Source: Verrucomicrobiota bacterium (GTDB lineage Bacteria; Chlamydiota; Chlamydiia; Chlamydiales; Rhabdochlamydiaceae). Taken from it: 42,114 nt of DNA. Location: positions 1 through 42,114 of the forward strand of contig JAFEGK010000001.1 of NCBI GenBank assembly GCA_018239985.1, written 5' to 3'. The translations under genes were made by a program, and so were the position numbers. Positions 31,056 to 38,748 of the stretch are shown piece by piece. The notes under the pieces were generated by a model, which was given only the letters and a program-made list of their open reading frames with translations, did not search any database and had not been told where the DNA came from. Every line of letters begins with the position of its first letter. Within the stretch, counting starts at the first letter, position 1.

Positions 31056-32427
31056 AACCAAAACCCTATGGTCCTGCAACGAGTGCGGCCACAGCCAGAG
31101 CAAATGGACCGGCAGCTGCACCATGTGCCAAAAATGGAACACTTTCGTCGAAGAGGTCGAAATTGAGAGCAAAGGGCGCCGCTTCGAGTCTGCCTCAGAA
31201 AAAGGGGCACAGCCCATGCGGATTGCCGAGATCAAAAATGTGACCTTTAAGAGGATCCTCACCGGTTTTGGTGAATTCGACAGGCTGATGGGTGGGGGAA
31301 TAGTGACTGGCTCGCTGACACTCGTCGGTGGCGATCCTGGGATTGGGAAATCGACCCTGATGCTCCAAGTGTCTCAGTGTCTTGCATCGCAAGGATTGAC
31401 AGTGCTCTACATCTGTGGCGAAGAATCGGTTGAGCAAACCTCACTTCGAGCACAAAGATTGAACATCACTAGCGATAATCTCTACCTCCTTTCCGAAACC
31501 AACTTCACCCATATCAAGCACCAAATCGATCAACTAAAACCCGATGTGCTGATCGTCGACTCCATTCAAATCCTCTATAAGCAAGATATCCCATCAGCTC
31601 CAGGCAGCGTCACACAGGTTCGCGAACTGGCAACCGAATTCATGCATCTGGCCAAGGGGATGGGCATTTCGACCTTCTTGATCGGCCATGTCACCAAGTC
31701 AGGAGAAATCGCCGGCCCTCGTGTTCTAGAGCATATTGTCGACACCGTTCTCGATTTTGATGGGGACCAGCAACATGGCTACAGGATGCTTCGTGGGATC
31801 AAAAACCGCTTCGGTCCGACCGACGACATTGCCATCTTCCAGATGAATGCTACAGGACTCTCAGAAGTAAGCAACCCCTCGCTGATCTTTCTTGAAGAGC
31901 GGGGCAAGAAAACAACTGGTTCAGCGATCGTCCCGACAATTGAAGGTTCTCGCGCTTTCCTAGTCGAAATGCAGGCGCTCGTCGCCGCCTCTGGATTTTC
32001 GAACCCGACTCGCAAATCAACCGGCCTCAATCCCAATCGCCTTTCCCTGCTCCTTGCAGTGCTGGAGAAACGGATGGGATTTCAGCTGCACAATAAAGAT
32101 GTCTTTGTTTCGGTCGCAGGCGGCTTAAAAATCACCGAACCGGCGATCGATCTTGGAGTGATCTTAGCGATCAGCTCCTCCTTCAGCAACCGGGTCCTCG
32201 ACCCGAAAGTGGCGATTATTGGTGAAGTAGGCCTCGGCGGCGAAGTGCGCAGCGTCCCCCGCATCGAAAGCCGCCTGAAAGAGGCGATCAACATGGGCTT
32301 CACAGGATGTATTCTCCCCAAACGTAACCTCAAAGGACTCTCCAAAGAGATACAAAATAATATCCAGCTAAATGGAATCGAGTACGTGGAAGAGGCGATT
32401 GCAGGGCTGACCATTCAAACCAGTTGA
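31048..32427 (+). CDS. radA: DNA repair protein RadA (Sms)
   Basis: 459 residues from the ATG at 31048, within the end of rnc; GAGGA 5 nt upstream fixes this start over 31015. RadA is a hexameric, DnaB-like branch-migration ATPase. Four-cysteine zinc finger at the N-terminus (CNECG, then CTMC); Walker [11 protein letters not shown]; Walker B region VLIVDSIQ; the RadA-specific KNRFG motif; C-terminal Lon-protease-like domain with the inactive GGEVR segment. Same neighbours as C. trachomatis rnc-sms. Confidence 0.97.
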   Translation: MSKTKTLWSCNECGHSQSKWTGSCTMCQKWNTFVEEVEIESKGRRFESASEKGAQPMRIAEIKNVTFKRILTGFGEFDRLMGGGIVTGSLTLVGGDPGIGKSTLMLQVSQCLASQGLTVLYICGEESVEQTSLRAQRLNITSDNLYLLSETNFTHIKHQIDQLKPDVLIVDSIQILYKQDIPSAPGSVTQVRELATEFMHLAKGMGISTFLIGHVTKSGEIAGPRVLEHIVDTVLDFDGDQQHGYRMLRGIKNRFGPTDDIAIFQMNATGLSEVSNPSLIFLEERGKKTTGSAIVPTIEGSRAFLVEMQALVAASGFSNPTRKSTGLNPNRLSLLLAVLEKRMGFQLHNKDVFVSVAGGLKITEPAIDLGVILAISSSFSNRVLDPKVAIIGEVGLGGEVRSVPRIESRLKEAINMGFTGCILPKRNLKGLSKEIQNNIQLNGIEYVEEAIAGLTIQTS

Positions 32428-32476
32428 GAGAGAAATGAGCGGGCGGCAGCGATGATCGGCCCTTTTTTCTGATTTG

Positions 32477-32514
32477 TTAGAGGCTGTTAACGGATTTGGT
32501 TTCGTCGCTTTTTA
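32477..32514 (+). repeat. Dispersed repeat copy (TTAACGGATTTGG subtype)
   Basis: Sequence TTAGAGGCTGTTAACGG followed by ATTTGGTTTCGTCGC shares 22 consecutive bases (32487-32508) with the left arm at 18540-18561. It lies about 50 nt after the radA stop. The right half found at 18600 is absent here and a different palindrome follows. Confidence 0.75.
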
Positions 32515-32518
32515 GTCG

Positions 32519-32550
32519 TGACCAAAATGCGATATATCGCATTTTGGTCA
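32519..32550. repeat. 32-bp perfect palindrome
   Basis: TGACCAAAATGCGATA is followed directly by its exact inverse, giving a 32-bp uninterrupted palindrome between radA and the BTB gene. No T-run follows, so it is not a classical terminator; an operator for a dimeric protein or a remnant of the adjoining repeat are possible. Confidence 0.8.
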
Positions 32551-32568
32551 AGCGCAACTTACTGATAT

Positions 32569-33843
32569 TTAATGCTCAATCCATGCTGCCTTCACATCGG
32601 GATTTTTTTTCGCTAAGGCTTGACAGATCTGAAAGAGCTCTTCGAAGAGTCTTTGTTCTCGATATTGCTTAGAAATTTCGAATACCTCTTTCCAAAGAAC
32701 CGGGTTGCCACGAAGAATAAGCTCTTCTCTTATTCCGATGGCAATGAGCTCTGCTAGGCTAGGCACTTGTTGAAATAATGTAATACAATCTTGTGCAGAG
32801 CAGATATTTAAGCCGATGAGATTAAGCTTCGTTTTTTGCAAAAATTCTTCGAGAATCTTGACCAATCCAACATGGTGATTGTCACGCGCATATTCGAACA
32901 CTCTCTGACAACTCTCTTCGGATATTTTCGCCTCAATCGCGTCCAGACATTCTTGCTCAAATTCAAGATTTTGTTGCTCGAATCCAAAAAGTGAATTGAG
33001 ACTAATTAATCCTAAAAGAGTGTTAATTGTAATCTCTTCCTTAAAGGAATGATGAGTGAGAAAATAGATGAGTTCTTGCATCAAGTGAATGCTGCTGTTG
33101 ATTTCAAAAATCCCTGTTGCACCCTCTTTTGGGCGGAAGGCGTCGGAATTTAAAGCCCTACGGAAGAACGGAGAATACTTTTTCAAGACCTCAGGATTGA
33201 CCGGGATGTCCTCAAAGTGCCCATCTTCGCAAACCCGAATCATAAATTCAGTGCATCCCTTTTGTTCATCTGCTTCAACGCGGGGTTTTAGGCTAATTTT
33301 TGCTTTTCCATTAGTCTGAACCGTTTCGAAATGGGGCCGAGCAACTGATCGACTGATGGTTGGGACAGTCCGATTTAGATAATCGATCCGATACTGATCG
33401 TAATTAAAGACGGCAGCTCGCTTTGGATCTCGGTACCACATTTCAAAGACGGCTCCCTCGTCAATGGATCCTTGAGTGCACAACAGGTCATAGGAAACAG
33501 ATTGATGTGGATTAATAGGAGTGACTTGAACAGAGACAATCCTTCCCTCTCTGCCAGGTAATAAAACTTTAAGGGGGAGCCATTTTGGAAAATAGTCTCT
33601 AACAAGAACGCGCTCTTTTTTCGGCTTATGCCAGAACTCACAATGTTCCCCTTTCCATTCATACACACGGACCGGGACGATAACGTCTCCTGCATGAACG
33701 GCTGTTTTTAATTTGTTAGACCATCTCTTCTCCTTATCTTGTGTCATAATAAAAGGGGATCGATGCGGGTCAAAATAGATGCATCCTTGATATTCTTCAG
33801 TTCCATATTGATAGGTCATTCCAGGGCTAAGTGGTGTAAGCAT
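32569..33843 (-). CDS. BTB/BACK-domain protein (eukaryotic-like, candidate effector)
   Basis: 424 residues from the ATG at 33843 (GAAGAG upstream); the frame stays open to a TTG at 33999, through a long hairpin, which would add 52 residues. The first 190 residues are unrecognised and beta-rich. Residues about 200-295 read like a BTB/POZ domain: an edge strand FMIRVCEDGHFEDIPV, the LKKYSPFFRRAL signature, FEINSSIHLMQELIYFL and a helical LLGLISLNSLFGFEQ. A BACK-like helical region follows with CLDAIEAKI, SCQRVFEYARDN and repeated helices to the C-terminus. BTB proteins commonly recruit substrates to Cullin-3 ubiquitin ligases in eukaryotes. Environmental chlamydiae are known to carry such proteins. 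No signal peptide; secretion is inferred. Confidence 0.7.
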   Translation of the reverse strand: MLTPLSPGMTYQYGTEEYQGCIYFDPHRSPFIMTQDKEKRWSNKLKTAVHAGDVIVPVRVYEWKGEHCEFWHKPKKERVLVRDYFPKWLPLKVLLPGREGRIVSVQVTPINPHQSVSYDLLCTQGSIDEGAVFEMWYRDPKRAAVFNYDQYRIDYLNRTVPTISRSVARPHFETVQTNGKAKISLKPRVEADEQKGCTEFMIRVCEDGHFEDIPVNPEVLKKYSPFFRRALNSDAFRPKEGATGIFEINSSIHLMQELIYFLTHHSFKEEITINTLLGLISLNSLFGFEQQNLEFEQECLDAIEAKISEESCQRVFEYARDNHHVGLVKILEEFLQKTKLNLIGLNICSAQDCITLFQQVPSLAELIAIGIREELILRGNPVLWKEVFEISKQYREQRLFEELFQICQALAKKNPDVKAAWIEH

Positions 33844-33864
33844 ATTAATCTCTTCGGTAGATAG

Positions 33865-33950
33865 CCGTTCCGTTTCAAAGGCACCCAAAGGGACTAATTC
33901 AAAGCCCCGGGATTGAATTAGTCCCTTTGGGTGCCTTTGAAACGGAACGG
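33865..33950. repeat. 38-bp perfect inverted repeat upstream of, or inside, the BTB gene
   Basis: The arm 33865-33902 (from CCGTTCCGTTTCAAAGGCAC to AATTCAA) is the exact inverse of 33913-33950, with a 10-nt GC-rich loop at 33903-33912 containing CCCGGG. The reading frame of the BTB gene runs through without a stop. If the ATG at 33843 is used, the hairpin lies in the leader 21 nt before the start codon. Confidence 0.92.
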
Positions 33951-34009
33951 GTATGGGTTCAAATGCGAGTAGTCTAAAAAGGGGAGTGGTAAATGGCAAG
34001 TAAAAAAGG

Positions 34010-34930
34010 TTATTGTAGAGTGAGAGTCTTCAAATAATCGACGGACTTGGCGATTTCCTGTCGCTCTGAAGCAGGAGCCATTTTCAATGAAGCATTGGCA
34101 TGTTTGAGTGCTTCTTCAACTTGGTCACGGCTGAAAAGATATTGAGAGATCTTGAGTTCGATTTGCCAGGCATTCTCAGGGTCTTTTGCTCCAAATTTCT
34201 GAAGATAGTCGATGAGCGGTTTTACAACTGCCTTTGCTGTAAGAGTCTGACCGACTTTGGACAGCGATTCAAAATCCATCAGCGCCAGTTGTCTTCTGCA
34301 CCCCTTTTCATTTTGCAAATCGCGGGCAATGATCCGATTGCGCAGCATTTTTGATTCTCTATTTTTCACCCCATGTTTTGCCAGCATTCCACCATATTGT
34401 TCGAGCAGAAAATAGGGCCCCTGATCAACTTTAAGGCCCTCTTCTAGGAGGGCTTGTTTGAAGGTTGTATCGGCTAATTTTCCTGCGTGAGCATAGAGGG
34501 CTTGGAGTTGATCGACTTTCAGGCTATGCAGTGATGCCTTAGAAACTAGGCTGTAGTCTTCCAGCATAGTGACAATCTCATCTGCTCTTGGCGCATCGAG
34601 CTTGCCAATTTCATGACCGTTTGGCTCGACCAAAATGAAAGTGGGGCAACTTTCGATATGGTATTTTTCTCGTAGCCTGTTGATTTGAGAATCTTCTTCA
34701 TAGATATCGGGAATAGCGATCCGCAAAAAAACGACTTTGCCATCTAAAGATGAAAGATGGGCAACCGTAGATTTACCTTCTAATTCAAATGCGATCAGAA
34801 GGGGGCGATGTAGCTTTTGCGCCTCCTCTTGAGCCTCATCAAAATTGTCTAGCCAACGCTCATAATAGGGGAGTGAAGCGACGCATTGTACAGTGAAGAG
34901 AAGAGAGAAAATGACCTTGAAGTATCTCAT
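34010..34930 (-). CDS. Exported thioredoxin-fold protein without CXXC
   Basis: 306 residues from the ATG at 34930. A signal peptide (MRYFKVIFSLLFTVQCVAS) is followed by a thioredoxin-like domain (about 20-130): DEAQEEAQKLHRPLLIAFE resembles the strand and helix before the active site, but the CXXC position reads ELEGKS, so no redox pair is present. The cis-proline segment SCPTFILVEPNG is kept. The C-terminal 150 residues are helical and TPR-like (LKISQYLFSRDQVEEALKHA). Likely a periplasmic binding or chaperone protein and not an oxidoreductase. The start is only 20 nt from the divergent Tsr3/DTW-like gene. Confidence 0.7.
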   Translation of the reverse strand: MRYFKVIFSLLFTVQCVASLPYYERWLDNFDEAQEEAQKLHRPLLIAFELEGKSTVAHLSSLDGKVVFLRIAIPDIYEEDSQINRLREKYHIESCPTFILVEPNGHEIGKLDAPRADEIVTMLEDYSLVSKASLHSLKVDQLQALYAHAGKLADTTFKQALLEEGLKVDQGPYFLLEQYGGMLAKHGVKNRESKMLRNRIIARDLQNEKGCRRQLALMDFESLSKVGQTLTAKAVVKPLIDYLQKFGAKDPENAWQIELKISQYLFSRDQVEEALKHANASLKMAPASERQEIAKSVDYLKTLTLQ

Positions 34931-34950
34931 AATTTTCTTATAATAGTACC

Positions 34951-35385
34951 ATGAATTCATTTCCACATACAATTATTTTGAGACACAATCGGGAGAATTT
35001 AAAAAAGTGTAGTTTGCGAGGGTTAGAAACTCGGCAAGATCTGATTTTCTATTCCTATCCCCTTAAAAAGGAGCTACCTGATTTAAGCAACTACGTAGTT
35101 CTGACGCTCGATGGACCTCCGCTGACCCAAGAGGATGCTCAGTATGGGATTTTTTTAATCGATGGCACCTGGCGCTATGCAGAAAAGATGTTGAAAGCGC
35201 TGAAACCTCCCTTTGAGCAAAGGAGCTTGCCCAGAGAGGCTATGACCGCCTATCCGAGGCGCCAAGACGATGGACGGGGGCTGGCCTCCTGCGAAGCTCT
35301 CTATCTCTCTTATCTCATTTTAGGACGGGACCCAGCTGGGCTGCTCGATCACTACCGTTGGAAAGAGCAGTTTTTAAATACGTAA
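34951..35385 (+). CDS. Tsr3/DTW-like RNA aminocarboxypropyltransferase family protein
   Basis: 144 residues. The order of motifs, IILRHNRENLKKCSLRGL, then LIDGTWRYAEKMLKAL, then RSLPREAMTAYPRRQDDG and LASCEALYLSYLIL, resembles the DUF367/Tsr3 and DTW families. These attach an aminocarboxypropyl group from S-adenosylmethionine to a uridine in rRNA (Tsr3) or tRNA (DTW/TapT). The DGTW word is the DTW hallmark; the KKCSL and SCEAL words are Tsr3-like. Short for the family but it looks complete. It converges on the next gene with a 12-nt overlap. Assigned by eye, so the exact target RNA is open. Confidence 0.65.
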   Translation: MNSFPHTIILRHNRENLKKCSLRGLETRQDLIFYSYPLKKELPDLSNYVVLTLDGPPLTQEDAQYGIFLIDGTWRYAEKMLKALKPPFEQRSLPREAMTAYPRRQDDGRGLASCEALYLSYLILGRDPAGLLDHYRWKEQFLNT

Positions 35386-36084
35386 TTTCCCTTCCCATTC
35401 GCGGATAAATTCCATCAGCTTCCCTTTCTCTGGACGAGACTTGAGCAGTTCTAGAGCTTTTTCATTGCTGCTGAAGTGGGCGATTTTGGCCAGGAAATGG
35501 AGATGGATTTTGTCTCCTGTAGCAAAGAGGAAAAAGAGGGTATCGACCGGTTTTTCATCAAGGGCGCCATACTCGATTGGCTTCTCAGGGAAGACTACCG
35601 CGACCAGATCGAAGGGGACACGGCTGAGACATTCGCGAGTGTGGGGGACTGCGATTCCATTATTGAAGGCAGTGGGCATCAGTTTTTCGCGGTCGATGAG
35701 CAGCTCTGAGAGGACAGCGGGATCGAGGCGCAAAGTCGGTGCGACCAGCTCCATAGTGTTGCGGATCACCTCTTCTTTTGTCACACCTTTCACATTGTGA
35801 TGGACCCCACCTCGGTTGATCGCTCTGTAGAGGCTAAATTGCTGGGCTCCCGATTCTTGTTTGGGAGGGAAGATCTGTTCTTCAGCAGTGCGACTTGGAA
35901 GCTCTCCTTCCTCTTGGGTGAGGCCGAGTTTACGATTCATCATCCATTCTTCGATTTCAATCCTGCTAAAGCGGTATTGGCTATTGAGCTTATAGGCTGG
36001 GATCTTACCACTCTGGAGCCACCGTCTGATGGTGGTTTCCGAGATGTTTAGGAGTTCTGCCACATCTTTAATTTTCAAATCCAT
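35374..36084 (-). CDS. ptsN: Helix-turn-helix plus PTS IIA (PtsN-type) regulatory protein
   Basis: 236 residues. N-terminal MerR/excisionase-type helix-turn-helix (residues 1-55: IKDVAELLNISETTIRRWLQ, then KIPAYKL and SRIEIEEW); a linker; C-terminal PTS EIIA domain (about 98-235) with the phosphoacceptor His in NGIAVPHTRE. Corresponds to C. trachomatis CT291 from memory. The combination suggests a DNA-binding regulator whose activity depends on phosphorylation by a nitrogen-type PTS chain. A strong AGGGGGA lies in the end of the preceding ptsN gene; the two are 3 nt apart and co-transcribed. Confidence 0.9.
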   Translation of the reverse strand: MDLKIKDVAELLNISETTIRRWLQSGKIPAYKLNSQYRFSRIEIEEWMMNRKLGLTQEEGELPSRTAEEQIFPPKQESGAQQFSLYRAINRGGVHHNVKGVTKEEVIRNTMELVAPTLRLDPAVLSELLIDREKLMPTAFNNGIAVPHTRECLSRVPFDLVAVVFPEKPIEYGALDEKPVDTLFFLFATGDKIHLHFLAKIAHFSSNEKALELLKSRPEKGKLMEFIREWEGKLRI

Positions 36085-36087
36085 TAA

Positions 36088-36540
36088 CTAATCCCCCTGG
36101 TTAAATAGGGCAATGACTTCCTGCCCGTTTCTGGCATTGATTAAACGTTTGCGCCGCCCTTCATCTTTGATAGCGGTGGTGATCATCGAGAGGATGTTGA
36201 GATATTCGGTTTGCCTGTTGTCTGGGCCACCGATCATGAAGATCAGTTTTACGGGCAATCCATCGATCGATTGCCAGTCGATTCCCCCTTTTTTCTGGAT
36301 CCCAATCACGATAAAAAAATCGGAATATCCAGACAATTTAGCATGCGGAATCGCAACACCGATCCCGATCCCTGTGGAAATGATCTTCTCTCTTTCTAAA
36401 ATCGCGTGAAAAAAAGTCTCTTTATCGTGCAGTTTTCCCTGAGCGGCGAGTTGATTGATGAGGGCAGAGAGCGCTTCATTTTGGCTACTGGCATTCAAGA
36501 AGCAGACCAGATCTTCATCTAAGTAATCGGCAATCTCCAC
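36088..36540 (-). CDS. ptsN: PTS IIA-like nitrogen regulatory protein
   Basis: 150 residues from the GTG at 36540, chosen because AGAGGA precedes it; the open frame upstream overlaps dut. Single EIIA domain with the active-site His in GIGIGVAIPHAKLSG and the following IVIGIQKKGGIDWQSIDG, typical of PtsN. In C. trachomatis the orthologous pair is CT290/CT291 (from memory; which is which is inferred from domain content). Likely part of a regulatory, not sugar-importing, phosphorelay. Lies between dut and the HTH-IIA gene. Confidence 0.9.
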   Translation of the reverse strand: MEIADYLDEDLVCFLNASSQNEALSALINQLAAQGKLHDKETFFHAILEREKIISTGIGIGVAIPHAKLSGYSDFFIVIGIQKKGGIDWQSIDGLPVKLIFMIGGPDNRQTEYLNILSMITTAIKDEGRRKRLINARNGQEVIALFNQGD

Positions 36541-36571
36541 AGGTTCCTCTTTTCCAAAGCGTTTGATGAAA

Positions 36572-37015
36572 TCAATGCGTCCCAGTATGGCCGAACCCCC
36601 CTTCTCCGCGGGCGGTGCCAGCAAGAGCTGTTTCGACGACAAATTCGGCTTTAATCACTTGAGCTAAGACAATCTGAGCAATTCGCATACCATAAGTGAC
36701 GATAAACGGGGCTTTTCCGTGATTAATTAAGATTACTTTGAGCTCGCCGCGATAGTCGGCATCGATTGTTCCTGGAGTATTGAGGACAGTGATTTGCGAT
36801 TTGAGGGCAAGGCCGCTGCGAGGACGGACTTGGATTTCGTAACCTGGGGGAATTTCCACCCGGATACCGGTGGGGATAAGAGCAGATTCGCTTGGCTGGA
36901 TGACAATTTCGGTTTTACTTGAGCTGCACACATCTGCGCCAGCAGCAAGTTCAGTCCCATATTGTGGAAGGATGGAATCTTCGTCTAGACAGATGCGGAC
37001 AGTTTCTTTTTTCAT
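36572..37015 (-). CDS. dut: dUTP diphosphatase
   Basis: 147 residues from the ATG at 37015. It hydrolyses dUTP to dUMP and pyrophosphate and keeps uracil out of DNA. The five trimeric dUTPase motifs are visible: [41 protein letters not shown] and the C-terminal Gly-rich arm [11 protein letters not shown]. No clear Shine-Dalgarno. It starts 9 nt after accD in the same direction. Confidence 0.96.
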   Translation of the reverse strand: MKKETVRICLDEDSILPQYGTELAAGADVCSSSKTEIVIQPSESALIPTGIRVEIPPGYEIQVRPRSGLALKSQITVLNTPGTIDADYRGELKVILINHGKAPFIVTYGMRIAQIVLAQVIKAEFVVETALAGTARGEGGFGHTGTH

Positions 37016-37024
37016 GATCAATTT

Positions 37025-37957
37025 TTAGCGCATTCCAGAGACCGCTTTTTTCCCAGATAATTCTAGGATTTTTTGAAGCTTCTCAGGCTCAGGCTCGCTC
37101 TGCTTTCCTAAGCTACGCTCGTTGCCAGTTAAAAATTTTAGCATGAGCGACAACTTCTCTTTTAAATCATGTCTATTAACAATGCAATCAATCATTCCTT
37201 TTTCGATCAAAAATTCTGATTTTTGCGCATTTGGAGGGAGTTTTTCACGTGTTGTCTGTTCTACCACACGTGGGCCTGCGAATCCGATTAAAGCGTCAGG
37301 TTCAGCAATGATAATATCGCCCAAAGTTGCAAAGGAAGCAGTCACACCACCTGTTGTTGGATTGGTCAAAATCGAAATATAGGGCAAAGAAGATTCCTGA
37401 AGTTTTGCCAGAGCAGCAGATGTTTTAGCCATCTGCATCAAAGACAAAATAGATTCTTGCATCCGTGCACCTCCTGATGCTGAAACAATGACAACCGGAC
37501 ACTCTTCGCAGATGGCATGCTCGATCAAAAGACAGAGCTTTTCTCCCACAACTGATCCCATCGATCCTCCCATAAAAGAAAAATCGAGGACCCCAAGAGC
37601 AATCGGCATTTGATTAACCTTGCACATTCCGACCATCGCAGCATCCAGACGCCCAGTCTTTGCTTGCGCTTTGTCGATCCTCTCTAAATAAGGTTCAGTA
37701 TCGACAAAGTGGAGAGGGTCGGTGGGACGATATTCTTTAAAGAGTTCAACAAAACTCTCTTTATCGGCGAGTAGTTCGACCCGTTGCGTACCAGAGAGAC
37801 GATAATGGTAATCGCACTTGGGACAGCAGTGCAGGTTCTGGGTGAGTTCATTGGCGTGGATCAGCTCACTGCAGTGGGTACATTTCAGCCACCCGCTGAA
37901 TCCATCCTTCTTTGTTGTTTGAATTTTAATCTTTGGTTTAGAAGAAAACAAACCCAT
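37025..37957 (-). CDS. accD: Acetyl-CoA carboxylase carboxyltransferase subunit beta
   Basis: 310 residues. It is the beta half of the carboxyltransferase that makes malonyl-CoA for fatty acid synthesis, acting with AccA. N-terminal four-cysteine zinc ribbon (CTHCSE then CCPKCDYHYRL), then crotonase-like core with LDFSFMGGSMGSVVGEK, VSASGGARMQES and NPTTGGVTASFA. GAGGA precedes the ATG. First of a likely accD-dut-ptsN-ptsN operon, the same order as CT293-CT290. Confidence 0.97.
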   Translation of the reverse strand: MGLFSSKPKIKIQTTKKDGFSGWLKCTHCSELIHANELTQNLHCCPKCDYHYRLSGTQRVELLADKESFVELFKEYRPTDPLHFVDTEPYLERIDKAQAKTGRLDAAMVGMCKVNQMPIALGVLDFSFMGGSMGSVVGEKLCLLIEHAICEECPVVIVSASGGARMQESILSLMQMAKTSAALAKLQESSLPYISILTNPTTGGVTASFATLGDIIIAEPDALIGFAGPRVVEQTTREKLPPNAQKSEFLIEKGMIDCIVNRHDLKEKLSLMLKFLTGNERSLGKQSEPEPEKLQKILELSGKKAVSGMR

Positions 37958-38021
37958 AAATCCTCACGCGTAATTGTCAGATTATTATTACTAAAATTGC
38001 AGAATAAAACAATACATTAAA

Positions 38022-38639
38022 TTATTTATTAGCATTTTCAAAGCGCTCTTCAACATTACCCCAGTTGATAATCCGCCAGATATTTTTTACATACTCTGCC
38101 CGCACATTCTTATATTGGAGGTAGTAGGCATGCTCCCATACATCTACCCCTAAAAGAGGGACTAATCCCTTGGTTTTCAATGCATCCTGATTGGCACAAG
38201 TAGCAAAAGCTAGCTCTTTCAGTTCAGCATCATACCCGAGCCATCCCCATCCAGATCCCTGAATGGCAACAGTTTTGGCGCTAAAAAACTCAACAAATTT
38301 TTCAAAGGTTCCAAATTTTTGATCAATCGCTTTCGCCAGTGCACCCTTGGGTTTGCCGCCGCCGCCCTTGCTTTCAGGGGCCAAATTGGTCCAGAAAATC
38401 GAGTGGTTCAGGTGTCCGCCCCCATTGAAATTGATGGCGCTTAAAAGGGCGGCCATTTTGTCCAATTCCTCTTTCTCTTGGGCATCCAAAAATTTCTCCA
38501 GCGCAGCGTTGAGATTGGTAATGTAAGCTTTATGGTGCTTGGTATAGTGCACCTCCATAATCTCAGCAGAAATAACCGGTTCTAAAGCATTAAAATCGTA
38601 GGGCAGGTCGGGTTGGGCATAAGGGATAAAATCGTGCAT
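38022..38639 (-). CDS. sodA: Superoxide dismutase (Mn/Fe type)
   Basis: 205 residues. It disproportionates superoxide. Metal ligands are visible: His in HHKAYI region (first in [11 protein letters not shown]), His in [13 protein letters not shown], and Asp/His in [23 protein letters not shown] is the usual second-sphere segment. Metal preference cannot be fixed by eye. Strong AAAGGAG before the ATG. Same neighbour (accD) as in C. trachomatis CT293-294; the phosphoglucomutase-type gene CT295 expected next is absent here. Confidence 0.96.
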   Translation of the reverse strand: MHDFIPYAQPDLPYDFNALEPVISAEIMEVHYTKHHKAYITNLNAALEKFLDAQEKEELDKMAALLSAINFNGGGHLNHSIFWTNLAPESKGGGGKPKGALAKAIDQKFGTFEKFVEFFSAKTVAIQGSGWGWLGYDAELKELAFATCANQDALKTKGLVPLLGVDVWEHAYYLQYKNVRAEYVKNIWRIINWGNVEERFENANK

Positions 38640-38715
38640 GCGCTTCTCCTTTGTGAGCAGTTTCTCCCGATCATAAGCTGCTAAGGAATATTTTTGAAGC
38701 GTTCATTAATTAAAC

Positions 38716-38748
38716 TCGACTGAACCTGAGTTTGTGGACAGCTTCTTA
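38716..38748 (-). repeat. Dispersed repeat fragment overlapping the uvrD stop codon
   Basis: The sequence ACCTGAGTTTGTGGACAG with its flanks matches the right arm of the inverted repeat at 2402-2435, apart from three bases. In both places the last TTA of the element is the (complementary) stop codon of the adjacent minus-strand gene. The rest of the element is missing here. Confidence 0.8.

Noticed and set aside
32440-32468. Terminator directly after radA (GGGC/GCCC then TTTTTT)
   Set aside because: The stem is only 4 bp; too weak to call, although the T-run is suggestive.
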